From assembly GCA_030704615.1 (NCBI GenBank), contig CM060732.1:28313053-28377052 (forward strand): a DNA stretch of 64,000 nt. The letters are read 5' to 3'. A program made the translations under genes and the position numbers. How positions within the stretch are numbered: position 1 is the first letter of the stretch; every line of letters starts with the position of its first letter. Under the pieces are notes generated by a model, which was not told the DNA's origin, made no database searches, and saw nothing but the letters and a program-made list of their open reading frames with translations. The stretch is from Takakia lepidozioides (Eukaryota > Streptophyta > Takakiopsida > Takakiales > Takakiaceae). This document shows positions 32,851 to 44,500 of this stretch, in pieces.

Positions 32851-34766
32851 CAGTGTGTGACATGCAATCAGAGGACACCGAATCACAGCAGCTCATGTGG
32901 GAAGCTCTGATTCGCGTTATGGCCTCCAATGGTCTGCCATCTCCAAAATTTGCTGGATTCATGGCCGACAGTGCTCAAGCGAACTTCAATGCCGTTCGCA
33001 TTGTGTTCGGGACAGGAGATCCTAAAGCGCCAATGCCTGGAAGAGAACGTACGTGTTTTTTCCATTGGACACAGTCCCTGGACAAACACACAAAGGCAGA
33101 CATCAAACCGGACATGCAGAGTATACATCGTCAATTATGCAAATAGTACAAAGATGCCAAAACTATGGGGGAAGCGAATACATTGTTTCAGACAATTCGT
33201 GCCTGGTGGTATTTATCCGGAGCGGCATCGGAAGACAACATGAGGGCACTGGAAGATTGGTTCGCATTTTGGCACTTCCATTACCGTCAGTGGGGAGCGG
33301 CCATGACAACGGTAAATGCTTTACATTCTTCTTCCTTTCGGTGCTTCCAAGTTGTCTTTCATACTCCCAATCCTCACTTCTGCAATGTGTTTTTGCACCT
33401 TGCAGCATATGTCCATTGAGGAGATGGCGGACATGCCTTCTTGTAATCTAGCGGAGATAGTGCACAATGCCTGGTTGCAACAGTCCGGAAAAATGGGACG
33501 AGATTTGTATGCAGCCACGACCGATGACCTGACCCGTGCTTTCCAGCAACAAACTAGATACAAGTCATTCTTCAGGGGTGGCGTTTGTGGCAAAGGCCCT
33601 GATAGGAACGAGTTGATGTTACGGGCGGCAAGAAGATCGGGGGATCCCAGCAAAATAGCAAGGGCAGTGAGCATATGTGCGGATGGCACCCCTCTCGTGT
33701 TTAGAGTTCCCCATCTGGAAGGCGAAGAGAGATTCGGGTCTTGCAAGCGAAAATTGGACATCCCCCCCCGGATCGGATGCAGATTCCCATAGGGCAGACA
33801 TGGTCAACTTCTCCATGCCACGTGTTCCCTTGAATCAGAGATGGGATTGCGGAACATCCACAGGGGAGGGCCATTCAGCCCTAGGCCATACCCTAGCATC
33901 TAGCACTCTTACTGCAATGGTTGAAGAACAGAACATGGTGCCGGATGTGATGGAGTCTATGTGCTTGGACAAGGTTTGGCATATACAGAACGCACAAGTG
34001 CTGGATCTCGTGTGAAATGCGCGGCGATCAAGGCCACCAATCATGAAAAGTGCACGTCTTTAATATCCAGAGGCAAAGAACGCATTCTAGCTCTTACATT
34101 CACTGGTTTGTTTCTCCCTTACGGACAAGGAGAGGCAAAGAACCACAAGTTCTGGTTCTGCGCTGACGATTACGGGAGATGTATGTGCGGGACAGTGCGG
34201 CCCTCGGTGGTGATGAAGCCTCCTCCACCAAGCGTGTGGCCTGTGAAGATAGGCACAGGTCTCACTCATCAAGAGATCGCAATGCTGAAGGAGGCAGGTT
34301 TCTCCCTCGCTAGACATTCCATTACACGTGGAGGTGCTTCAAGTTCAATCACTTCACGGATACCTTCTCCTGACGCTCACTTGTGGCCAACCAGACGGAA
34401 TGGGAAGCTGGTTCGACGATTCCCTCCAACTGCAGAACACTTCGGCAAGGTCGAGTCCGCGAGAATGCTTCACGCTCGTGTTGCAGGTACAATGGAAGTG
34501 CCTGATCCGGGGTATGGTCGGGTCTACACCATAATCACATCCGTATCTGCCCTGCAGCACAGGATGTACGACATCACTGTCTTGATTTTGTTGGTATGCT
34601 TTCAAGTAGTTTGGGAAAGAGAAGTAAATTCATACCGTGCAAACATCTTTATTTCGTCTTCTTGAGAAGGATGGTTTGTGATCCGAAGCGCGACTTCTGC
34701 ATTCACCAAGCCACTATGAGTTTCAACGAAGTTAACACACTTCTACAGCGGGATACAAGCACATAG
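32842..34766 (+). pseudogene. MULE transposase copy C, C-terminal part and SWIM exon
   Basis: This is the second half of the gene broken at 22,317. It encodes VCDMQSEDTESQQLMW, GFMADSAQANFNAV and CFFHWTQSLDKHTK. A TAG (about 33,145) replaces the Glu codon of KEYKDA in the other copies, and the exon ends RYRQWGA-like before a donor near 33,311. The second exon (about 33,404) begins HMSIEEMADMPSCNLAE and reaches CADDYGRCMCGTVRPSVV. The SWIM finger has lost its NCTCPDF half by a deletion near 34,590, although IPCKHL-like and MVCDPKRDF sequence remain before the stop at 34,766. A frameshift near 33,770 is also present. It is clearly non-functional. Confidence 0.88.
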
Positions 34767-34958
34767 ACAACATGCACTTGCCATGAAGAAATCTGAATTT
34801 TCCTTTACTACTACTTGTAATGGAATGAGTGTTGAAGTCCAGTGTCTCTCAGTGTATGTCCTCCAATGCGTGGGTCTACAAATTTGTCGCATTCGTTCGT
34901 CCTCCTCTGCTCATTTGCGAACACAACAAGCTTCCTTCAAATGGACATTCTCGGAAGT

Positions 34959-35066
34959 CAACCTCATGTTAACACGAGGTTGATTTGAAGTTCTAGGAAA
35001 ACAACCTCATGTTAACAAAGGTTGGTTTGAGTTCTAGGAAATCAACCTCGTGTTAACACAAGGTTG
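34959..35066. repeat. Three palindromes of CAACCT type (CAACCTCATG/TTAA/CACGAGGTTG)
   Basis: Copies at 34,959-34,982, 35,002-35,024 (one base shorter) and 35,043-35,066 have the same 10-4-10 geometry as the arrays in the accessory-gene introns. They lie between the SWIM stop codon and the right terminus of copy C. The same arm type with a TCAA spacer occurs at 12,588. Confidence 0.85.
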
Positions 35067-35111
35067 CAACCCTTAACAAATCTCACCTTCATGTGGTAAA
35101 ATCTCCAATTG

Positions 35112-35277
35112 TAGGCTCCACGGTTATAGGCCCACCTTTTTGTGGTGACGTGGCACGACCTGGGCCAGGCTCACGCCACATCAGTATCAGCGCCATGTCA
35201 GCGATGTGAGCGTAAGCTCATGCCACGTCACCGTTGTGTGAGCGTACGCGCGCCAGGCTCACGCGCTAGCGTCGTTG
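35112..35277 (+). repeat. MULE terminal repeat, right end of copy C
   Basis: It starts with CTCCACGGTTATAGG, contains CACGCCACATCAG and ATGCCACGTCACC units and ends GCGCTAGCGTCGTTG. The outer nine bases equal those of the 11,724 terminus. It marks the right end of the element into which B inserted. The next nine bases are TAGGGAGGC; no matching left duplication was found. Confidence 0.8.
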
Positions 35278-36389
35278 TAGGGAGGCTGCAGCATAGACCA
35301 TTACAAACATAGTTTTCATTGTCTTGTTGTAACATGATCCCCACACTCTAATTATCTATATTAAATTGTTGTTGCACCCCATATGCACCTAAACCACAGG
35401 CTACAACAGAAGCTGATTATAACAAAAACGATGTCATGCTGCTGTTGCAGTTGCAACAAAAGCAACATACATACAAAATTGTACATTTCTTGCGACGTTT
35501 GACCGAAATGGGCTGAGGTAGAACCTGTCCTCTTACCATAATTCAATGTCAATTACAAAATGACAGAAACCTGAATCAACTAGTGGAATAGGTACTAAAA
35601 CAAGTTGCCTTACACTTCCCCACAAAAAGCTTTGCACCATCCCCAATTTGCATATAACAAACATTAGGTGAAATAGAAAGGTTAGACCTAAACACAAGCT
35701 TACCAATATTTGACTCTCTATCCAAGTGACTCGCTAACAAACTCTAATACCAAGACCTCCCCTCCCAACGTCTTACCCTGTTATTCAAACATTGAGCATA
35801 CATGTTTGTCATCATGCAAAATTTTGCGCAAGATAGATGAGCATGGGCCACAAGTACAAATTGAAGAAATCAATTGGTTTGGCATTTTCACCTAAAGGAA
35901 GTCTGCCCCCAACCTCAACCCCTCCAGTCCCTATTACCTTAGGAATTTGCTCACAATTGGAATTCCACATGTTGCGTTGAGCATATCTACTGCTGGTCAA
36001 GTTTGCCAATCATGATGAAAGTTTTCCAAATCATGTTCATCTGCTGTTGTAGGATTGGTTCTCATCTCTTTAGCAGAATTGAAATCACTGTCATTGTCAT
36101 CACTTTCGGGTGTTTGTGGGAGTGTATTATCACGTGAGCAAAGCTTTAAATATGTTTTAAATGATATTTAAACAATTCCGTAAGTTTCACTCACTAAAAA
36201 AATATTACAAGAATCTTTGAGAAATATTTGGAATATACTATGGGGCTCGTGTGAGCAATGCGCTCCCCAACCTCGTATTTTCCAAATTTCATAAATTCGG
36301 ATCTGCGCTTCGTTAAAAAATAACTCGATCCACACTTGGCAGGTTCCTTAAAAAGGCACTACCTATACAAAACTGGCTCAAACCTGGAC
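35278..36389. other. Intergenic stretch, no gene recognised
   Basis: AT-rich sequence with short open frames only. No motif, array or terminal repeat was noticed. Confidence 0.5.
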
Positions 36390-36393
36390 TTAA

Positions 36394-37030
36394 CCCTTAA
36401 ACGCCCATTCGGCCCGTTTTGGGCATCTCTTTATAGTTTTTCACCTCTGTTTTTCTTAGATTTTAATCAATGGACCTGAAAATTGGACCGTGGGATGTCA
36501 GGCACATGGCATGCAGGAATTCATTGCATGATGAATCAAGTCTTTTTTATTAGGGTTTGGATTTTAGGCACCGTTTGCAAGGGGGTGCAGCTTCTACAGT
36601 GGAAGTGCAGATCTCCTGCATGTTTTGCCTTCTCTCTTGTGCTGTCTATGCAATTTTGACCCCCTTAATTTGACCAGCTGCAAATCAGAAAATATAAATC
36701 CAATTTGTGCATTCTATGGCTCATGAGAATGCCAATGTGCTGGACAACACCTGTGAGCATGCTGAGGGCTTGCACCATCATTGAAATTTGCAAATTCCTC
36801 CAATTTCCCTTTTTTTCTTGGGAGGGGGCCCAAAAAATGGGCCCCACACTCAGCGGTGGCGTTCCTCTGATTTTTGCCTAATTAGCCTCAAAATTTCCAG
36901 GTGTCTGCAAGGGGTAGATACGAGCATAATGTCCGGTCAATTTTCCCAAAAACTGGTTTTTCGCCAAGATATGCTCTTTTTTAGTAGCTAGGGTCCAAAA
37001 AGTCAACATTGGGCACTGGGCGCTTAAGGG
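36394..37030. mobile_element. piggyBac-like non-autonomous element (637 bp)
   Basis: TTAA at 36,390-36,393 and again at 37,031-37,034 flanks a sequence starting CCCTTAAACGCCCA and ending, on the minus strand, CCCTTAAGCGCCCA. A TTAA target duplication with CCCT-starting terminal repeats is the signature of piggyBac elements. There is no transposase; internal open frames are under 70 codons. The element lies about 600 bp upstream of MIS12. Confidence 0.75.
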
Positions 37031-37034
37031 TTAA

Positions 37035-37639
37035 TAATGTGGGTGACTTAACAATGTGAAGTGGTTCATAGTTCTTTTTATCTAAATTTCTAAAGTCCTA
37101 GAAATGGATGCAATCCCCTCCCTTGTTCCCATTCTGATCCCCCCTCCCCTCTTCCAGCATGTATAACTTGGCCGGCTGAACTTGGAGAGGTTGGGTAGCG
37201 CACGCGTGCCCAAGTGCATATTCCAAATATTCCTAAGATGCCTTCAGAATATTTGACAGCGAAACGGAAATTGAGAAACTAAAACATTTGCGAAACTATT
37301 TTCAACTGCTCACACAGGCCCTCACAACAACACAAGAAACAAGTAACCCTTATACATGATGAACATGTTACCCTATAAGTGTGGGATTCCCTCACGCTAT
37401 GCTCACCCCATACTAGGCCCTTTCCATGATAGACTTGAGAAAAGGGGGGACAGGGGAGCGGACCCGCATACCCCCGGAGTGGGTGTGGGGATTTGATCCC
37501 CGGAGCTCCGGCGACCGTTTCTGCAAGTTTCCACACGTGCCGTAAACTCCCGCCGAGTTTTGAACTGATGAGGCCCTGAAAGGGAGGTGGAGCGAACAAG
37601 AGAGAGGGAGGTGAAGGAGACGTGACTGAGGGTCCTGCG
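37035..37639. other. Upstream region of MIS12
   Basis: This holds the presumed promoter and 5' UTR of MIS12. A GC-rich block at 37,440-37,530 (ACCCGCATACCCCCGG and CGGAGCTCCGGCGACC) precedes the start. The minus-strand open frames here are unsupported. Confidence 0.4.
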
Positions 37640-38160
37640 ATGGCCATGGAGCTGCTGTCCGCCATGCCACCCACTTACCCTGTGCATTGGCTCACCTTCG
37701 ACAGTCAAGAATTCATAGATGATGTTGTCAATGCTGTAAGTTTGTTTTCTTCCTCCTTGGTTCATATGTTTCTAGCATTCTGGGCCATGGAATCGATTGA
37801 GTCTGCCGCTGAGCTGAGTGCAAATGTGGGCTTGGTTGCACCTTCTACCCACCCTGCTCTTGTCCTCCGATGTGTATTTTCCAGCCATGTCTTCCTTACA
37901 AATGTATTCTTGCATTTTTTTCTGTGTTTGCAGGTAATTCAAATCTCAAGGCAACATTTTGATGAAATGGAACTGTATGTTTAGCACCCTACATCACCTC
38001 AATTAGCTCGATTTGTCTCTGTTACTGACCCTCTTCAAGGAATGTATGGGTGGGATACTTATCTTTGCTAACAACGGGTTACTCCATGACAACCGTGCAA
38101 AATCTCTCATATGAAGCTCGTCTCTCTCCCTTGGACCTTTGGGCCTCCCAGAGATAACTA

Positions 38161-38194
<34 letters not shown>

Positions 38195-41035
38195 CACAGA
38201 CATTCTAAAGTACCATTTCATTTCATTTCATTTCTCTGATTTACCCACTCTTGGCACTAGACTGAAATTTAAACTGAGGGCGGGAAGCCTAATTTGAACA
38301 GCAAACAGATCCAGAGAGGAAAGGGGGATTGCATTTGCCCGTTGTGTGAGGAACCTTAAGACAATTCCTGATTCCTTGTCCTGGGTATTCTCACCAGAGA
38401 GATGCTCTCTTCAAATCCATCAAGGGATTTGTTCCTGTGCCTCTGTTTATCAACTTTGAAAATCTCAAGGCTGAGCCAAAAGCCCAGGCATAGTTATTGG
38501 GCAAATCACGCACGGCAGATAGATGCTTGTGTAAAGGGATTTCTAGAGGATATCTGGGAAACTCGGATCAATTGTCTATTCCAAGGTAAGTCATACTACC
38601 GGTGTCAGCCCCTGACAAAGGTAGTTTGTGTCCCTTTGTGTTCCGCTCAGGCGCGGGGTCAATGGCCATAAGGCTACGGCAAACAACGTCTTATCAGTAC
38701 ATTCTCTCTCACTCTCTCATATTATGGAATTGCCTATTTGTTGGCCACTCGCCCTTTAGCTCTCCAATGGTTCCAAATATTTAAGTGTGGTAGCTTGTGT
38801 GAGTTAGATCAGTAAGCGGGATGGGTACCATTGTTCCTATCATAGCAATCTCGTTGGATCCAAATGGTCTCAGCTTCATGTTGCAGGTGCGCAACTCAAG
38901 TTATAGGTGTGTCTGGTGAGGAGTCTCAGGCAGCTTTAGCCCAGGTGAAATGAAATCTTCTCCATGATAGTTGTATATGATGTTGAGGTGAAGTGTCACC
39001 TGGAAGTCTGTTCAAGAACTGGAAGTCTGTGTCAACTTCTCACCAGTACAGCCTGTGAACTCTGCTCTGTGCTAGTTCCTTCACATAGATGCCATGTAGA
39101 GGCCACTGAAATGTACTCTGGAAACATACCTGCTGTTCCCTATTTTCATTGCCAGCTTGCAGCAGTAGAATTACTGCAGGCCAGTCATTTGTTGGCCTGT
39201 CAATGAGTACTTTTGCTGAAACCATGAGGAGCACACAATTTGCAAACCTGGATGTGCACATGCTGCAAACTGTTACCACCCTCTTTCACTTTGCCGGTCA
39301 ATGCTAAGTAGTTGTTACTTTAACTATTGGTACCAAGTACCATGTCAACAATTTTATATACAGAGTCTGTGGAGGCGAAATTATTTGTGAACATATTAAT
39401 GTCTATTAAAGAAGTGTGCCCTATGAATGACCTCTCTCTCGTCTTCTTGCTGAGCTTGCTAAGCTTTCATGCAGGGCATGGGTGCTGTGTTTCAAAGGTT
39501 TCTAACCCAGGTCATAGGGAATGACCTGAGCCGATGGGAGGAGTACTGCCAGGCAGTCTGCTTCAACATTCCTGATGGCCTTGTGCTGCCAAAAATGGTG
39601 GATTTCTAATTACACACCGAGATGTATTTAGAAATCACTTCGCTGCACTAACATGGATTCAATTCACAATCACGATTGTTTTACTCTTATCCAGTTCAAA
39701 GTTTAGAGCATAGTTCTATGAAGTACTTGCCTACTTGGCATAGCTATGATGCACCCATTGTATCTTAAAGAAGGGAAAGGTGAAACTCTGACAGGAAAAT
39801 GCTGGTGTATGCTATTGTAGTGAGACTTGCAAAGGTTATGCCTCTTTACTGATATTTCATGTGTGTAGCATGAAGCAAGCCGGACAGTGTGCAGAGTTGA
39901 GGAGGAGAAGCTGGATGCCAAGTTGGCTGCTCTTCGTACACGGAAGGCTGATGTGAGTCTGCAGCCGTTTTGCAAGAAAGTCTAGGCCATATAACATTAA
40001 CAACCTTTTGCATGAAAATCTATAGGTGTTTGGATCGATGATGCTGCCTGATAGGATTGGAGGACTTGATTCATGTGTATTATCAAGAAACAAATCGCAT
40101 CATTATGAGAGTGACAGGGATAGGAGGTTGATCCTTTGCACCTTTGTTGAGATCAGCTGGATTAAGGGATTCCTGTGTGTGAGGGTTTGGCTTGGAAAAA
40201 AAGTAGGTCAGAGTTCCAAAGTGTTTCTGGAAAGGTAAGAAGCTTGGCTTGCTGGCCCCGCTGTGGTAACAAGGTTTGCAAAAACATCATTCAGCACATC
40301 CATCACTAAGTTCTATGTTTCCATCTCATGCCTGGCTACACAATAACATCTGGGTCTCTACTACTTTTTAGGCTAAAAGGGAAGCAGCCAAGCTGCAGAG
40401 AGAGTTGAGGTCCTTGGAGACATTCTTGACCTTCAGGAGCACCTTTGACGATGTCTGTCAGAAGCTACAACTGAAGGGTGTCAGCAACGGTATGCCTGCT
40501 TCCCATGTTTGTCTCTATTTTGGGTGGCTATGGAAGTTCAACATTGCAGCTTCTCTTTTGGTATCCTCCGCACACATCACTCCCCTAGCACCACGGTTAA
40601 AATACCTGTCGGTCTCCCCCTCCGATCACGTGGTGCTACTTTCAAGCATGATCTAATGAGTTCATGGTTTCTAATCTACACATTATCTGCAGGTCCAGCC
40701 TGCGTGCTCTTTCATGCCCCCATATGGTTTCTTTTAAAGACAGTGCATAGCCATTTTTAGGCAGGACTGGTTTAGTACATCAGTGTTGCACCTTACTAGT
40801 TGACGCTGCATCTTTCATAGGGACATTAACTTCCATGGCTGATGCTGTTGTTCTTTGGGAGGTGATAAAGCTAATATCAGTGGCATGTCTTGTGATGTCT
40901 GGATGTCTGGCAGACCTGTTCGATGCTGCTCCTAGTTTGTGTGAGAAAATTAGGGAAGCCAATGTTCTGAGAGCAGAGGCATTTAAGAGGAGGTGCACCA
41001 GTGCACATGCATTCAACCTCAATCAGGGTTTATGA
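37640..41035 (+). CDS. MIS12: MIS12 kinetochore protein homologue
   Basis: MIS12 is a subunit of the MIND/MIS12 complex that links centromeric chromatin to the NDC80 microtubule-binding complex. Seven exons splice in frame: 37,640-37,735, 37,934-37,974, 38,887-38,944, 39,475-39,597, 39,869-39,952, 40,372-40,489 and 40,821-41,035, giving 735 nt or 244 residues, close to the plant MIS12 length. The protein starts MAMELLSAM, has WLTFDSQEFIDDVVNAV (the conserved head helix), then SRWEEYCQAVCFNIPDG and LVLPK, matching the WEKYC..CF.VP.GF.LP signature of plant MIS12. It continues with a coiled-coil segment (EEEKLDAKLAALRTRKAD, AKREAAKLQRELRSLE). The first ATG after the GC-rich leader was chosen. 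A (CT)n tract lies in intron 2. It converges with SHMT, 558 bp downstream. Confidence 0.88.
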
Positions 41036-41592
41036 GGACTTCTTCAGAGATACTAATAACACAACATGGGGAACTTATACCAATCTCGTAACTCTATTGA
41101 ATTTCCATTCACTTTGAAGTCTATGAAATTGACCTGATTCAACTGCCAGCTATCAATGAGAAAGCCATTGAATCTTGAAAAGCATGAAATCAAAGTAGTC
41201 CATGTCTCACCCCATTCCTCCTATCCAAATCACATGGAAGTAGTTCACATCAAAGGCCAGCAAGGTTCTGCACACCCTGTCTGATCATAGCATCGGGTGG
41301 ATGGTTGTAGGTAGAGTACAGAAGAGAAGAAAATAGTAGAAAGGATTAAAAGTAAGCTTTATCTGTAATCATGTGATGTTCATAAGGCATTGTACCTGTA
41401 CTGCACAATGGAAGAGCTGTGACAGTCTGACTTTGCAGTTTACACACAGCCTCTGATGAGAGAAAGGCCAAAAGCGTGCCAAAGTACACCAAGCAGTGCA
41501 GGTGCAAGTTGGCAACTTTGAATTAATAACAATCCCAAACCATGCATCACTGATGAAGAGTTGCATGTTGAATGCATTGTGGGGGTACAAAT
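41036..41592. other. Convergent 3' intergenic region, MIS12 and SHMT
   Basis: 558 bp between the two stop codons should hold both 3' UTRs. Nothing else was seen. Confidence 0.5.
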
Positions 41593-44500
41593 CTAGTGAT
41601 GGTATTTCATGGATGACTTTTCAAAGCCGATGGTGGGGAACTGCTTCGCAAACTCCTCCACCTTGTGTCTAAGGGCTTGAATCTGTGCCTGAACTTCAGG
41701 GTCTGTGTCAACTGCAGCCTTGAAATCTTTCAATTTTGACCCTGCAACCCCAAGCATAACCCTCAGCTCCCTAACTTCTTCAGATGGCCATTCCCCATGA
41801 TGTCTCTTTACCACAGAGTCCAAACCCCAGAATCCTTTTCAGAAATACACGTCAAAGCAATTATAATTGTACCTAGAATGTCAGATCAGAAGTATCGATC
41901 CTGACAAACTGCCAATAACAGTCAATTGCACTGACAAGCAGAGAAATCAGATTAGTATCCAATCGGATGTTACACCTACTCAATGTGACAAGTCTTTCAG
42001 CAAAAGAAAGCACCATCAACATTCAACTCTTGAGTCGGCAAGCATATCTCACCTGTGGCATCCTTGACCTTCACTGCAATTTGCACTGCCTCATCAAAAA
42101 ATTCAGCAACCTTCTCAAAGTCCTCCTCAGTGAAGCCTCTACTCGTCAGTGCAGGGGTTCCTGTTCCATGCCAAAGCCATTCTGGATGAATTTTTTTTTA
42201 CAGCATACAGCACATTCACAGAGAGTGCAGACATTGATTCACTGTCCCAGCCCATAAGCAACATAGTGGCCATCCTTCCTTAAAAGAGCAACAAATAAAA
42301 AGGTACCCACCAAACACAAAGTCAGTTGAGTAGAGAAGACCAACATATCTGTGGGTATATGACAGAGTATCAGCAGCAGTCAAGAACACTAGATTTACCC
42401 ATACGAATGCCGCCAGGAACCATAGCGGAAACATCTCCAGGGACAGTATTCTTATTAGCCGCAATGTGAGCCAACTCCAGCACCCGCTCCACTCTTGATC
42501 CATCCACACCCTGTCACACCATACCCTTGGTTGCGTCAACTCTCTCCAAAAGCCTAGATTTTCAATACAGATATTTGACCTCCATGATGAATTTCTTCCA
42601 CTCAAAACAGATTGCTAAACGTGAAGGCCAAGAGCAGACTAGGTTCCATGAATCCACATTGAAAGTTTCACAACCATTGATTTCCAGACATTGCCCTACC
42701 TTAGGCTTCAGATTGACAAGCACCAAGTGGTTGTCAGTTCCTCCGGAGACAAGCTCATAGCCCCGTCCTGTCAGAGTCTGTCAGCATCCCACAAGCCGAC
42801 CCACTTCAGTAGGCATAAATGAGCATGAGTCGGCATGTCCATCATTGCCCTGCTCTGTACTATAAACACTGACAATGTGTAAGACCTAAATATTTAAGCC
42901 GTAAATTGATTACAAACCAAAGTCTGCTAATTGCTCAGGGACAAACAATACTCCCATCACACAGGTCAACTTCCTTGCCGCAGCTCAAGAGGCCGTTGAT
43001 AGTCTGAGAAGCATAGAATCCAGAGCTGATGCCCCTTTAAAGTACAATTAAGACCAGACCTACAGCTGTAAAACGAAAGTGTTGGCAGAGATGATTGAAT
43101 GAATACCACATACTTTGGCAAAGGTGGCACAGTTGCTAAGAACTTGCTCCTGGTATGCCTTGAACTCCGGAGTGGCTGCCTGCATATACCCCCAACATGA
43201 CCAATTACCTTCTAGCTCATACTACCAGTATTAGAGCAACAAACCTTTTTGTAAAGGTTTTGAAGTGATTTTCTGTGACACACACTAGGTTTTGAGAGAT
43301 GCACATTTAGGCAGGGAAAGTCTTTCCATTGTTGCACAACAAGGAGAGCGATATGACCTGCTTAAGTGCAACCGCGAGACCAGTTATAGTATGATTATGG
43401 GGACCGCCCTGAAGTCCTGGGAAGACTGCTGCATTAATCTTGTCTTCAAAGTCGTAATAAACCTGCATCATCCCAGATGACTATCAAAGGCCTTCCATCC
43501 TCTTCACCAACGTCAGTCTTTGAAACTTCATATCTGCCAGATTCAGAATTGCTCGATGTTCAAACTAGACAGATCAATAGCAACTTCAGGCCCAACCCTC
43601 CAGTAATAACAAAGTATACTATGGTGAGGAATGCAGTTGACATTGAAAATCGCCATGCTTTACAAAACTAGTCCTGGTGTTTAACCTGTTCCCCTTTCTT
43701 GGTTGTCTCCTTCAAACCCTTCCGGAAGAAAATCATAGCACCCCGGGGCCCCCGCAGAGACTTGTGTGTGGTGGTGGTGACCACATCTGCAAAGTCAAAG
43801 GGTGACGGGACCACACCAGCTGCCACTAGCCCACTGATATGTGCCATATCTGCTAAGAGTATTGCCTTTTGCTTGTCAGAGACCTGCCACCCAACATCAC
43901 AAAAAGATTGCCAGCAATCTGAAGCAGCTCAGATTGATGCATTCAAATCAACCATTTCAACACTCACCAAACAATTTCTTACCTTCAAACTGAACCACAC
44001 ATACTATGCCATGTTCACATGTAACAAGTATGTCTGTCTGATTCGATCACACAGCACACACTTACCTTACGCATCCGAGCATAATCGTAATGGCGTGAAT
44101 AGGCACTTGCACCCGCGACAATAAGCTTAGGTCTAAACAGAGTAGCTGATTTCTCTAGCTGCATATATAACCCCCTTCAACCAGTTAGTGCCCACGAGAG
44201 TACACCCCTCTTACCTGCTAAACTACCTCAATCCCAGAAACACTCAACACTGTTGTCTAACATTTTGGAAATCTCCAATAACTGGAGTCTCCTGGAACAA
44301 CGAGGAGATTAGTTTAAATCTTATTCAATTAGCAGATGCCTGAAGCTTCCCTTCTCAACTGTGAAGAGCACAACGGCACAGAGTAAGCTCAACTCCCATC
44401 CTGGCCAACCAATATTTAAAAAAAAGGGAAAGGTAATACACAGAATGTGATGAAACACTGAAATACAACACAAGAAACCTGGTCGTAGTCGATAAAGCCT

